Of a DNA stretch of 64,000 nucleotides, positions 52,053-63,332 are shown piece by piece. The stretch's first letter is position 1. Each line of letters opens with the position of its first letter. Source of the stretch: Zea mays (Eukaryota; Streptophyta; Magnoliopsida; Poales; Poaceae). A program made the position numbers and the translations under genes. Under the pieces are notes generated by a model that was given only the letters and a program-made list of their open reading frames with translations, was not told the origin of the DNA and searched no databases. Where the stretch lies: the NCBI RefSeq assembly GCF_902167145.1, contig NC_050099.1, forward strand, positions 13,654,434 through 13,718,433. The letters are read 5' to 3'.

Positions 52053-52458
52053 TGTTGGAACTTGCTCTGTTGATCTAGCCTCTCAAGGACACTGTGCGGG
52101 GGTATTTATAGGTGACTGAGTACCCTGCATCATGGATTAAGGACGCATGTTCCCTCAGACGCCTAGGTCATCCCCGGAATATTCCCATAAAGCAGCGTTA
52201 CAGACTGTCATTACAGAAAAGCCTTCACAAATCGGGTCCGTAATGCGCTCAGCCGCGCGGGGCCTATTACAACGGGCCGAATTCTACGTGGGCCTTCGTG
52301 TTGGACGAGGCCGCGAGACGGAGCGACCTCATCGTAGGCCTTCGTCTTGCAGCGTGTTGGACGAAGGGTGGAAACTGTCGGCCGCTTAGCCTCCGTTGGT
52401 TCGGTGAAATCGACGAAGGCATCGAGCGAAGGGTGGCGTCTTCGCCTTCGCCCCAACA
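52053..52458 (-). repeat. LTR of Grande-like element 1 (left)
   Basis: On the minus strand TGTTGGGGCGAAGG...GAGCAAGTTCCAACA, 406 bp. It lacks about 70 bases present in the right LTR between two TTGCTCT words near its end. Contains many GAAGGC/GCCTTCG words. Confidence 0.8.
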
Positions 52459-52625
52459 TTTGCCCTCCGAGGGACCAGTTCGACTAAGTCATCTGGTGCC
52501 GAAGGCGTCGCTAGATGGTGGAGACGCTGTCCTCGCTCGAAGTGGTTCCGCGGGGGTTTTTGATGTGACTGTTGACGGGCGCGACACTGTTGGACTGTGG
52601 GTTTCCCAAAGCGTCGCGTCCTGTG

Positions 52626-52632
52626 TATAAAA
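52626..52632 (+). promoter_or_regulatory. TATA box of antisense gene, element 1
   Basis: TATAAAA about 165 bases before the ATG at 52793, conserved with the box at 59458 in element 2 (both within cctata/tgtataaaaggggg). Confidence 0.6.
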
Positions 52633-52792
52633 GGGGGCGAGGCTGCACGGGTTGGGTACTCTTTTTGCGCGCCGCAAAACCCTAGCTTCGTTTTGAAACC
52701 GTTTGATCGCTCGCCTGCCCTCCTTGCTCCTGCTCGTCGGAGATCTGGCCCGTGTGAAGCAGACTGCCCGCCGCCGCCGACGGTACGTAGCC

Positions 52793-55700
52793 ATGTCGTC
52801 CTCTTCCTCTTCTGCTGGCGATACACCGCCGACCGACGCATCGTTCGAGGACACGCTGAGCAACGTGGCGGCGGAGGAGTTGCATCCTGGTGACACAGTG
52901 GAATTCGGCGTGTCGCGGATGTCCTCGGTCCGCGTGCACGACATGCAACAGCTTGGGTATTTTGGCGGCGGAGTGGCGCGTGTCCCAGGGGCGGAGGAGG
53001 TCCCCGAGCTAGAAGGCGAGCTGGTTGTTTTCGAGGCCTTTTTCACCACAGGCCTTCGTCTGCCTACGCATCGATTCGTGGCGGAGGTCCTTCGTAGATT
53101 TGAGGTCCAGGTCCACCAGCTGACGCCGAATGCCGTGGTGGCCCTGACAAAGTATGTCTGGGCGACGACTTCGTACGGCGGGCAGCCCTCTGTGGAAGTC
53201 TTCGCGAAACATTATTGTCTGCATTGACAGAAGAGGAAAATTGGACATAAGATTGCACATTTACGCCGAAGATCGGCAAGACTTCGATGGAAGTCGTGGA
53301 GTTGGTTCCCTGCGCCCGCAATAAATGGGGCAACTGGTGGGAATTCTGGTTTTACGTTTCCAAAGGCACCATCGAAGACCATCCAGGGTTCCCCGTGGCT
53401 GTCATGTGCTCACATTATTACGTAGCGTACCCACAATTTGAAGTAGCTGAGGATGATGAAGACGAAGGGGCCCTTCGGTGCGCTGTTCACATGAGTAGCG
53501 GGCGCGACCTTGTTGAGGAGTTTGTCGGGTATGGGGTATGGCCCTTGGTGCATGGCTGGGCGCTGGGCGAAGTATGCCCTCACAAGATACCTTCCCGTGG
53601 CGGGATGTTGGTGTGAAGTCCTGCCTTCGCGCTGGATTTGCATGGCCGAGATCCCGCCGCGTTCGTGCGTGAAGCGGAAGACGGTGCGGCGAGGATCGTG
53701 GGGCGCTACGTGCTGAAGACAGAGGGTCTGCGGAGCTGGGATATCTGTGGGTCCAATGACAGGCTGAATCGGGTCTTCGAATTAAACCGCTTGCCGTACA
53801 GTGGTTATCCCGGGGAAGACGCCGCCGACCGCCGCGGGAAGAAACCGATGGGCGGTACCGAGGGAGGGCCTTCACAGGATGCTGCCTCGGCCACTAAGAA
53901 GAGAAAATTAGGTACTATAGTGGGGGAAAGGGGGTGTCTGATAATTTTGCTGTGGAGTTGATGGGGACATGTGCGGCCCCCGGGGGAAGGATGTCTTCGC
54001 CCGAGCTCCGGGAGTCTTCGGCGCGAATGCTGGAGGTTACCGGGGGTCGGTGGCCAAAGAATCTTCCGATCCCCTAGGCAGAGGGCGAAGACATGTCAAC
54101 GTCTCGTATAGCTTGTGGCTTGAGGATTTTCCCTTACGGACGGAATATTGCTGCTGTTGTGTCGGCAGTGATGAACAAGGATCGCCAGGATGCTGCGCAG
54201 AAGCGTCGGGCGGTTATCAGGCTCCCCGATCCTAGGCGTGAGGCGAAGAGAGCGCGGGGGATCGCGAAGGCTGCTGCCCCCGGCGGCAGCCAGCCGACGC
54301 CGGCTGCGAAAACGGCCGCGCCCGGATCCAGCAAGGTGTCGGAGAGCGCGAAGGCGGTCGTCGCCGGCGGAACCAAGTCTGCCCCGGGCGAAGCAGCGAA
54401 GGTTCGGGAGCTGCCTTCGCCAGGGAAACGCGTTGCCGACTTCGGCACGAATATTAGCGTGGACGACTATTTCATTGGTAAGCAAGTTTTTTTTGACCGG
54501 TGATACGTTGCAGGGTCGGGCGAGGGGCAAATGGTTGTTGTCCCGCCTGCGGTGGCAACCACAACGTCAGCCGCAGTGGTTGAGGTGAAGGGTGGCCCTT
54601 TCCGCGCGAGCGGCGAGATTTCGTCGGCCGCCACCGTCAAGAACGAGGCGGGCACCATGTCCCGCCGGCTGAGGGAGGCGTCGCAGCAGCTGTTGCAGCA
54701 GCTAAGTCAAGTAAGTTGAGCTGGACTTCGATGTTTGCTATTTCCATGGGGATTGTGGTCTCATGTGTTTTTGTTAGGCGACCGACTTCGCCGACCGTGT
54801 GGCGTCGGGTGCCCTTACTGCAGATGTGGCTGCCGAAGTCGAGAAACTTCGGGCGCAGCATGCGGATGCCGTCCGGGAGAAGTCAGCTGCGGAGAGCAAA
54901 AACCGCAGGCTGGCGGAGAAGGTGGCCGCCCTGGAGGCCGAGAAGACGGACCTCCGGTGCTAGCTGGTGGAGGAGAGGAGGGAGGCCAACCAGGCCATCG
55001 CCGAGTCGCAGGCTGCGCAGGTGGCGACCAAATTGGCGCGGGCGGAGGGAAGTCTCGCCAGCCAACGCGCCGAGGAGTGGGAGGCGAGGTTCAACGCTCT
55101 GCGCGGCCGCGTGGACAAGGCTGAGGCCTCTATGCGCTCGGAGGTTGAGCGGACGCTCGCACAGCTCGTGAATTCGTACCGCGAGCTGGGTGCGCGGACT
55201 GCTGACTTCGAGGTGCCCGACCGAGAGGCGGGCCTTCGCTTCCTCGAGTGGTTGCAGGAGGAATTGTTGGTACTCCCGACCATCGTGGAGGGGTTTCATG
55301 TCCTATGCCTCCCTCGTCACCTGCGAAGGGGCCATGAATGCGCTGTCTCGCGAGGGCTGCAGACACTACGAGGTCTTCGACCAATCAGACGAGAGCTTTC
55401 AATGCGAGATCTTTAAGGCTGAAGACCCTGTTGTGAAGCAGTTAGCGGGGGCTCTTTTTGATAGGATGTGAGGGGCGCATGGTCGGGAGGCTGTCAGGGA
55501 GCGATCCGACCGGGCGAGAAAGCAGGTGAAAATTATTATTTTGCTGTGGTTTGTTGCGCGTAGGTATGTGTAGTTTTTGCTGAATGAATGTGCTATTGCT
55601 GCAGATGGAGCGTGCCGAGGACGTCGAGGACTTCGGAGGCCTGGTCGGTGCGCCGCCCGAGGCTACGAAGGGCAACCCGGTGCTGCCCTCGGATGCCGGT

Positions 55701-56392
55701 GAAGGCCCCTCGGACGCGCCCGTGCCTGCCGTGGCCAGCGAAGACCCTGTGTCGGCCCCTGTGCCGACGGTCGAAGGCGCCCAGGAGGTGGTGGTGGAGC
55801 CGGCAGTCGAAGGCCCTGCGGCCGAGGCCGTGCCCTCGCAGGTGGCTAAGTAGTTGAATAGGTGCAAGGGAGTTTGTAAATTTTGTCTACGTGTTACTGA
55901 ACCTCGGTTGCTGCGCAGGTTCAGGGTTTTGGGCCTGCGCACGCAACCGCTATTGACAGTGCTAATTTTGTGGCGGCTTCGACCGTGGTTGCGGAGAATG
56001 ATTCGGATGATTCCATGTCTAAGTTTTTTGAGTCTGATGATTCTGGGAGTTCGGTTGTGTGGACGAAAGAGTCTTCGGATGAGGACTTGGATTATTTTGC
56101 GGCATTGGATGTGGCTGCGACGGAGGCTTCTCCGCGTGTGATGGATGATGTTCTTCCTGGTCCGAGTGCTGGGCGTAGGCGGCGATGGGTGGTGGCGAAG
56201 CGTAGAGTGAGTGAGGTGGAGGGTGGTCGTCTTGGTGTGGACAGGGCTGGCAAGCGGGAGTTGTTGTCCTCGCCGGTTGGGGCGAGTGTAGGTGAGGGGG
56301 AGTTGCGAAGTCTGTTTGAGGGTGAGGAGCTGAGGATAATGCTGTTTAACTACATGGAGATGGGTATCATCCCGAAGGTTGAACCAATGTAA
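52793..56392 (+). pseudogene. Antisense gene of Grande-like element 1 (decayed)
   Basis: Exons align to the intact copy in element 2: 52793-54477, 54514-54710, 54778-55525, 55605-55841 and 55919-56392, with GT and AG ends kept. The protein starts MSSSSSSAGD and has the same N-terminal domain (THRFVAEVLRRFEVQVHQLT) and the same end (EELRIMLFNYMEMGIIPKVE). It is dead: TGA at 53225-53227 replaces a tryptophan codon, further stops occur near 53615 and at 54961, and frames shift. Function unknown; the N-terminal region resembles the family annotated as putative gypsy-type transposon protein (Transposase_28). Confidence 0.75.
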
Positions 56393-56528
56393 GGTGTGAT
56401 GCCCTCGCTGGATGTATGTAGCTATAATTTGTATGGTGATTTGTATGATGAGGCTGTGTGCCTTCGCTGATCCGGTCGTGCCCGTGGGGGACTTGGGCAC
56501 TTGATCTAGCGCGTTTGTCATGTCGGTT

Positions 56529-56848
56529 TTTGCACGGATAGTCTTTTGAGGGAGGCTTCGATTTTGCGCACTTGTGCTAGTCCGGCTGCACCCTTAGGCG
56601 ACTTTTGCACGGATAGACTTTTGGAGAAGACTTTGGTTTTGCGCACTTGTTGTGCTAGTCCGGCTGCACCCTTAGGCGACTTTTGCACGGATAGTCTTTT
56701 GGAGAAGACTTCGGTTTTGCGCACTTGTTGTGCTAGTCCGGCTGCACCCTTAGGCGACTTTTGCACGGATAGTCTTTTGGAGAAGACTTCGGTTTTGCGC
56801 ACTTGTTGTGCTAGTCCGGCTGCACCCTTAGGCGACTTTTGCGCGGAG
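56529..56848. repeat. 78-bp minisatellite, about four copies
   Basis: Units contain gcgcacttgttgtgctagtc, cggctgcacccttaggcgac and ttttgcacggatagtc. The period of 78 bases (26 codons) keeps long frames open on both strands, but nothing suggests translation. Related to the 79-bp array at 63530-64000. Confidence 0.85.
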
Positions 56849-57059
56849 TGTCGCACGTGAGGGTAGCTAGCGCTGCCCCTCGCGGTGACTTCGTTGTGGT
56901 CGAATGCCGAAGACCGTCGATGCGGTCTTTTTCGATGTTGCTTTAATTTTTTTGCGGGGGATTTTTCGCGTGTATATTACATGGCTCCGCCTCATTAAAA
57001 ACCTCACCCCCCGGGTGGAAAAGAGTGCGGACCGGAATAAAACTGTTTGGGGAATTACA

Positions 57060-57196
57060 AGGGCGAGTTGGCCCTGAGGAGTCAAACAAAAAATTTGCGA
57101 AGATTGTCTATGTTCCAGGTCTTTGCCAGATTGTGTTGTTAATCTGTACACGCTGGGAGACGACTTTGTCTTGACGATAAATGATCCTTCCCACTG
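57060..57196 (-). pseudogene. Gypsy integrase C-terminal end
   Basis: The minus strand reads QWEGSFIVKTKSSPSVYRLT, SGKDLEH, then after a small deletion DNLRKFFV and stop. This is the typical end of a gypsy polyprotein (WEGPF...YRL...WNIDNLRKFY). It shows the coding direction of the Grande-like element and is fused directly to the inverted LTR at about 57197. Confidence 0.72.
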
Positions 57197-57197
57197 C

Positions 57198-57671
57198 GGG
57201 CGAAGGCAAAGACGCCACCCTTCGCTCGATGCCTTCGTCGATTTCACCGAACCAACGGAGGCTAAGCGGCCGGCAGTTTCCACCCTTCGTCCAACACGCT
57301 GCAAGACGAAGGCCTACGACGAGGTCGCTTCGTCTCGCAGCCTCGTCCAACACGAAGGCCCACGTAGAATTCGGCCCGTTGTAACAGGCCCCGCGCGGCT
57401 GAGCGCATTACGGGCCCGATTTGTGAAGGCTTTTCTGTAATGACAGTTTATAACCCTGCTTTATGGGAATATTCCGGGGATGACCTAGGCGTCTGAGGGC
57501 ACATGTGTCCTTAATCCATGACGCAGGGTACTCAGGCACCTATAAATACCCCCGCACAGTGCCCTTGAGAGGCTAGATCAACAGAGCAATTGCCTTCTTG
57601 AGCTAAAACCTTTTTTGCATTACTTTTACTCCCCTGTTGGATCATCTTGCTCAGGAGAGCAAGTTCCAACA
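57198..57671 (+). repeat. LTR of Grande-like element 1 (right, inverted)
   Basis: About 474 bp, beginning GCGAAGGCAAAGACGCC (the first few bases TGTTGG are missing) and ending GAGCAAGTTCCAACA. It is the reverse complement arrangement of the left LTR, with roughly 95% identity over the shared part by eye. Confidence 0.8.
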
Positions 57672-58012
57672 GGTGGGCAGGTAGATACAATCAGAGTAGC
57701 ATTTTGTCATTGTATTTATTGTGGTGGCGATAAACATACCACGACATCACACACACTGTTGAATCCATTATATACTTGTGATTTATATGTCAGATACTCA
57801 AAATTTGAACCCAATAGAAATTACTTGTTGTTATCTTTGACAATGAAGTCCTAACCTAGCTATATGCATGCCTTGACAGTGCACACCAAACTACAGAATG
57901 TTTGTTGACAGGAATCCCCACTCCCTAAATAGATGTTATCTTAATCAATAGAAAGCCTGGGAGATTGCTTGTCATCAATGCTCAATACACCTAGAACAAG
58001 ATGCTACCATAC
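57672..58012. other. Helitron interior without recognised exon
   Basis: Non-coding sequence between the Grande-like element and the malic enzyme fragment. No exon could be placed. Confidence 0.35.
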
Positions 58013-58461
58013 CTGGCATCCAATATCTCCAAGCCCAAAATACGTTCACCATCGGTAAACACTGTAACTTGAATGCTCCTCTCTAGCCAGTTTTTAGCAC
58101 CTCAAGGATCTTTCCCCTACACAACCAAATAAAAACACCATATGAACCTGAACAGGCAATGGCAAAAAAAAACAGAACTTACTTTTCCTTCAAACTGATA
58201 TAAAGACACTGAGGGCGACTCAATATGGATCCATACTTTTGGCAGGCCTCACCAATGGCTCCTCAATGTTGTCAATGAGCAGCTTGTATAAAAGCCTCTC
58301 ATTCCCTTCCTGTGATAAGATGGTACCAGAGAAAAGTATAGCCCAAATGAACTCCTTATATCAGCTATACTAATATACTATGCATAACAATGAAACTTAA
58401 TGATCAGTTACCTGGAGATCCATGAGGGCCATGTAGCGCTGCAAAGGAAACTTGTAGTATC
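58013..58461 (-). pseudogene. Captured NADP-malic enzyme exons (three, decayed)
   Basis: Minus-strand exons 58412-58461 (FPLQRYMALMDLQ), 58183-58309 (NERLLYKLLIDNIEE, then EACQKYGSIL, LYISLKEK) and 58013-58116 (GKILEVL, RSIQVTVFTDGERILGL) match consecutive parts of plant NADP-dependent malic enzyme, which oxidatively decarboxylates malate. The introns remain. Defects: an out-of-frame deletion where VVYTPTVG should be, one lost A after ILEVLK and one lost base near GERILGL. The last exon ends at a GT donor and no further exon follows. The fragment has the same orientation as the Helitron. Confidence 0.78.
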
Positions 58462-58569
58462 CTGTGGACAGGAGATGAGCAGACAAAAACAACGGGTTAC
58501 AACGGCAATACTTTGTCGAATATTAACATTGTAACACAGATCAACTATTTGTGAAGGATCAGTTGCTAC

Positions 58570-58707
58570 CTCATCAAAACATTGTTCGGCCTTTTCTGCA
58601 TACATCGAACAAGAGTGTGGCGTCTCCATGAACAGTGGAGCAACAAGAGGAAACAAATCATCTAGGGAAAACTCTTGAAGAAGTTGTTCTTCTACCCCAT
58701 TAAACTT
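58570..58707 (-). pseudogene. Captured exon resembling SRL2/EFR3-like ARM protein
   Basis: A 138-nt exon with AG before and GT after it reads open for 46 codons: NGVEEQLLQEFSLDDLFPLV then LFMETPHSCS and CFDEV. The pattern SxDxLFPL...LFMETP...CS...FDEV recalls plant SEMI-ROLLED LEAF2/EFR3-type ARM-repeat proteins; this is recognition from memory and uncertain. It lies 108 bases upstream of the first malic enzyme exon on the same strand, so a spliced transcript would fuse unrelated genes. Confidence 0.5.
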
Positions 58708-58781
58708 CTGGAGATAACAGGTAAAGACAATCAGTTATCTATTATGTTATTCGTTCTATACAAGTAAACAAAAATACTAAG

Positions 58782-59256
58782 TGTTGGAACTTGCTCTCTG
58801 CAGCAAGGAGGCCAACAAGGGTGAACAGTGATGACAACAGGGTTACGTGCACGGGGGCAATAGCTCTGTTAATCTAGCCTCTCACGGGCACTGTGCGGGG
58901 GTATTTATAGGTATCTGAGTGCCCGGCGTCTTGTGTTAAGGACGCATGTGCCCTCAGACACCTATTTTATCCCCAGAATATTCCCATAAAGCAGGGTTAC
59001 AAGCTGTAATTACAAGTATTCCTTTACAAGTTAGGCCCGTAATACAGAGGCAGCCACGCGGGGCCCGTTACAATGGGCCAGATCGCACGTGGGCCTTGGG
59101 ACTGAACGAGGACGCGCCGTGGGAGGACGTCGCCGCAGGCCTTCGTCAAAGTGCCGAGACCTGCGAAGGGTGTCCCTGCCCGCTTTGTCTCCGTCGGACC
59201 AGCGGCTGCAGCGAAGGCCTCGAGCGAAGGGTGGCGTCTTTGCCTTCGCCCCAACA
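58782..59256 (-). repeat. 3' LTR of Grande-like element 2
   Basis: 475 bp; outer end TGTTGGAACTTGCTCTC, inner end CCTTCGCCCCAACA. The minus-strand reading ends in GTTCCAACA. Confidence 0.82.
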
Positions 59257-59457
59257 TTTGCCCTCCGAGGGACCAGTTCGACAAAGTCACCTGGTGCCGA
59301 AGACGTCGCTAGATGGCGGAGACGCTGCCCTCGCTCGAAGTGGTTCCGCGGGGGTTTTTGATGTGACCGTTGATGGACGGCGTACTGTTGGATTGCGGGT
59401 TTCCCGAAGCGTCGCGGCCTGTCGGATTGCGGGTTTCCCGAAGAGCCGCGCCCTGCC

Positions 59458-59464
59458 TATAAAA
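59458..59464 (+). promoter_or_regulatory. TATA box of antisense gene, element 2
   Basis: TATAAAA in cctataaaagggggcggg, 166 bases before the ATG at 59624. Position and context are the same in element 1. Confidence 0.62.
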
Positions 59465-59623
59465 GGGGGCGGGGGCGGCGCTGTTTGAACTCTGCTTTCC
59501 GCGCTCCGTAAAACCCTAGCCGCCCACCGTCTTGCTGCTCCTTTTCCTCGGCTGCTCCCTTTGCTCGCCGGCGTTCTGGCTCGAGTGAAGCAGACCGCCC
59601 GCCGCCGCCGACGGTACGTAGCA

Positions 59624-62600
59624 ATGCCATCCTCTTCTTCTTCCTCCGACGCCACGCCGCCGGCCGCCGCCTCGTCTGAGGAGACGTTGAGTAACGTGAT
59701 GGTGGAGGAGTTGCGCGCCGGCGACTCTGTTGAATTTGGTGTGTCACGGATGACGTCAGCCCGTATTGAAGATATGCAGCGGTTGGGCTACTTTGGCGGC
59801 GGAGTCGCTCGTGCTCCGGGGACGGAGGAAGTCCCCGAGCCGGAGGGCGAGTTGGTTGTTTTCGAGGCGTTCTTCGTCGCCGGACTCCGCTTGCCTGCGC
59901 ACCGGTTTGTCGGCGAAGTCCTGCGCAGATTCAGCGTTCAAATACATCAGCTGACACCGAACGCCATAGTGGCGCTGGCGAAGTATGTCTGGGCGACGGC
60001 TTCGTACGGCGGGCAGCCGTCAGTTGAAGTTTTTGCGAAGAATTATTGTCTGCATTGGCAGAAAAGGGTGGTTGAGGGCGGAGTTGCCCAGTTCGGGTCA
60101 TGCACTTTCACGCCGAAGACCGGCAAGACCACAATGCCAGTGGTGGAGTTGGTCCCGTGCGCCCGCAACAAGTGGGGTAATTGGAATGAATTTTGGTTTT
60201 ATGTTGCTGAGGCTACTGTCGAAGGCTATCAAGGGCTCCCCGTGTCTGAAATGTGCTCTCACTATTACTCTGCGTATCCGCCTTTTGAAGTGGCAGAGGA
60301 AGATGCAGACGAAGGGGCCCTTCGGTGCGCCGCCGGTCAGAGTAGCGGCCGTGATTTAGTTGAAGAGTTTGCGGCGTACGGGGTCTGGCCCTTGGCGCAC
60401 GGCTGGGCGCTGGGCGAAGTATGCCCTCGCCAGATGCCCTTTCACGGAGGAAGGGTGGTGCGAAGTCCTGCCTTCGCACTGAATTTGCGGAACCGTGACC
60501 CGGCCGCCTTTGTGCGTGATGCGGAGGACTTGGCGGTGCGGCTCGTGGGGCGCTACGTGCCGAGGACGGAAGGCCAGCGCAGTTTTGACATCCGCGGGTC
60601 AAACGAACGTTTGAACAGGGTCTTCGAATTAAATCAACTGCTGTACGACGGCTACCCTGGTCAAGACGAAGCAGACCGCCGTGGGAAGAAACCGGCGGTG
60701 GAGACTGGAGGCGACCCTGCGCTGGTGGCCGCCGCCTCCTTGAAAAAGAGAAAATTAGGTACTGCGATGGGAAGACTTGGGGTGTCTGATAGTTTCGCTA
60801 GAGAGTTAATGAGGACGTGTGCGGCCCCGGGGGAGAGGATGTCTTCGCCCGAGCTCCGGGAGTCTTCGGCTCGGATGCTGAGGGTTACCGGGGGTTGTTG
60901 GGCTAAAGGCATTTCTATCCCCTGCGCGGCTGAGGAAGACTGTTTTACATCTCGTATGGTTCATTGGTGGAAAGTTTTTCCTTATGGGCGAAATATCGGT
61001 CATGTTGTGTGGGCAGTGATGGACAAGGATCGCCAAGGCGCGGCGCGAAAACGCCAGGCGACTATGAGGGTTCACGAAGCCCGGCCGAAAAGGCAGCGGG
61101 GAACGGCGAAGGCTGAGGCCTCCGGCGGAGGCAAGCCGCCGCTGCCGGCGAAGGTGGGCGCCTCCGCGCCTGGCAAGGCGCCGGAGGCGACGGTGGGCGC
61201 CGGAGGCCCCAAGCTGTCGAAGGTGGTGCCGTCCGTCAGCGGAGTGGCGGAGGCTGCGAAGGCGGGCGGAACGCTACCGCCGCCTGGCAAACGCGTTGCC
61301 GACTTCGGCACCGAGATTAATGTGGAGGATTATCTCGGGGGTAAGTCTATATAGATATATATATATGTATACACGTTTTTTTTTAAGTTTGTTGACGCTT
61401 TGCAGGGTCGGACGAGGGCCCGCTTGCTCTAGTTGTGCCTAGCGCGGCGATCGCGACGGCTGCGCCAGCGCTGAAGGCGGGGGGAGAGACCCTTGGCGCC
61501 GGAGGCGAGGTGTCTGCCCTCGCGCTGGTCAGGGACGAGGCGGGCGTGGCGACCCGCCGGCTAAAGGGAGCGACGGAGGCATTGAGTCGAGCGACGGAGG
61601 CGCTGAGTCAGGTCCGCCGAGCTGTACATTTTTTTTTGCACAACGGCCTTACGTGTGTTCTGCAGGTGGCTGACTTCACCAGCCGCACTGCGTCGGGGGC
61701 CCTTACGGCAGCTTTGTCTGCCGAGGTCGAGAGACTTCGGACGCAACATGCTGACGCTGTCCATGAGAAGTCGGCCTCCGACAGCAAGTGCCGCAAACTG
61801 GCGGAGAAGGTGGCCGCCCTTGAGAAGGAGAAGGCAGACCTCCGGCGCCAGCTGACAGAGGAGAGGAGGGAGGCCAACGAAGCCATCGCCAAAGAGCAGG
61901 CTGCGCAGGCGGAGGCCAGGCTGGCGCGGGCGGAAGGCAATATCGCTAAGGAGCTCGCCGGAGAGCTGCAGCGGCGACTTGCTGCCTTTGAGAGCCGCGC
62001 GGAGGGGGCCGAGGCCGCGGCGCGAGCGGAGGCCGAACGGACGCGCACGCAGCTCATGACTTCATATCGCGAGCTGGGTGTGCGGACGGGTGACTTCGAG
62101 GTGCCGGAGCGAGAGGCCGGACTTCGCTGTCTGGAGTGGGTGCAGGAGGAACTGCAGGAGCTCCCCACTGTCTTGGCGGGGTTGATGTCGTTCACCTCCC
62201 TGGTCACCTGCGAGGCAGCGATGAACGCGCTCTCTCGCGAAGGCTGCCGGCACTATGAGGCCCTCGACCAGGTGGATGAGGATTTTGGGCGAGATATCTT
62301 TGAGGTCGAAGACCCCGTGGTGAAGGAGTCCGCCGGGGCCCTCTATGACCGGATGTGGGGTTCATACGGTCGTGAGGTGGTCCGGGCGCGGGCCGAGGCT
62401 GCGAGGGCTCAGGTAACGTTGTCGTTTACTCGGCGTTTGCTGGATGCGGTCTGTGCGTGTGTTTGCTGAATTTTTGTGCGTTTTGTCTTAGGCGGAGCGC
62501 GGCGAGCGGGTGGACGACTTTGGGGCGCTGAACAGCGCGCTGCCTGAGCCGGAGACGACCCCTGCGGAGGCCGCGACTGGAGTCGCCCCGGGACTGACCC

Positions 62601-63332
62601 CGGTGACTGCGGAAGATGCACCAGGCGCCCCCGCACCTGCTGCGGCCGGCGAAGGCCTTCCCCCAAAGGTGGCCGAAGGCGCACCTGATGCCCCCGCAGC
62701 TGCTGTGCCGAGCGCTGAAGATCCAGCGGAGGTGGGGGCGGAGGCAGCGACGGAGGCGGCGGCGGAGGCTCCCGCAGCGGCAGGGCCTTCGCAGGTGGCA
62801 TAGGTGGTGTTTAGGGTTGAGGGATTTTTGGATGTTGTACTGAATTTTGGTTGCTGCGCAGGTTCAAGATTTTGGGCCTGCGCACGCAACCGCTACTACT
62901 GAGTTTTTGGCGGCTTCGACCGCGGAAGATGGAAATGAATGTGGTGGGTCTGTTTCTGAGTTTTGTGATTTTACTGACTCTGGGAGCTCGGTTGAGTGGA
63001 CCGAGGAGTCGTCGGAGGAGGACTTGGACTATTTTGCGGCCTTGGACGTGGCTGCGGCGGAGGCTGCGCCACATGCTGCGGACGCGCCAGGCGTGCCCGG
63101 TCCTAGCACCGGGCACCGACGACGAAGGGCGGTTGCGAAGCGTAGGATTAGTGCGGAGGAAGGGGCTCGGCTTCGCGTTAGTAGGGTTGGTCGGCAGGAG
63201 CTGCTGTCTTTGCCGGCCGCCTCGGGTGTAGGGGAAGGGGAGCTGCGAAGCCTTTTTGCGGGTGAGGAGCTTAGGATAATGTTATTTAATTATAGAGAGA
63301 TGGGGATTATTCCTAAGGTTGAGCCGATGTAG
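59624..63332 (+). CDS. Spliced antisense gene of Grande-like element (Transposase_28-like, coiled coil)
   Basis: Five exons inferred from phase and comparison with element 1: 59624-61340, 61406-61611, 61666-62412, 62492-62794, 62862-63332, giving about 1,147 residues. Exon 1 has a serine-rich start (MPSSSSSSDA), the domain with AHRFVGEVLRRFSVQIHQLT then FAKNYCLHW, similar to the plant family annotated putative gypsy-type transposon (Transposase_28), then basic and alanine/glycine/proline-rich linkers. Exon 3 encodes a long charged coiled coil (CRKLAEKVAALEKEKADLRR and onward). Exon 4 is alanine/proline-rich. Exon 5 is acidic then basic and ends EELRIMLFNYREMGIIPKVE. No stop or frameshift was seen. 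It is opposite in direction to the retroelement's gag-pol. Function unknown; maize Grande carries a comparable antisense gene. If exon 4 reads on instead of splicing, it stops at 62801. Confidence 0.72.

Larger units (their letters stand above)
52053..57671 (-). mobile_element. Grande-like gypsy element, internally deleted, with LTRs in inverted orientation
   Basis: Flanked by GGTGG on both sides (52048-52052 and 57672-57676). The left LTR (52053-52458) is in minus orientation and is preceded on the minus strand by a purine tract (52459-52475), as expected for a 3' LTR. Moving rightward there is a decayed antisense gene (52793-56392, + strand), a 78-bp minisatellite (56529-56848) and the very end of a gypsy polyprotein on the minus strand (57060-57196). 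The right LTR (57198-57671) is in + orientation, so both outer ends read ...GTTCCAACA outward. Gag and almost all of pol are missing. The name follows the resemblance to maize Grande, known for an antisense gene and tandem repeats downstream of pol. Confidence 0.72.

Noticed and set aside
56518..56860. Repeat protein encoded by the 78-bp array
   Set aside because: The period is a multiple of three, so frames stay open on both strands. There is no start context, and the 79-bp array in the sister element would break such a frame.
56867..57304. 145-codon minus-strand open frame
   Set aside because: Only its middle (57060-57196) is real gypsy pol sequence. The rest is LTR and non-coding DNA read through by chance.
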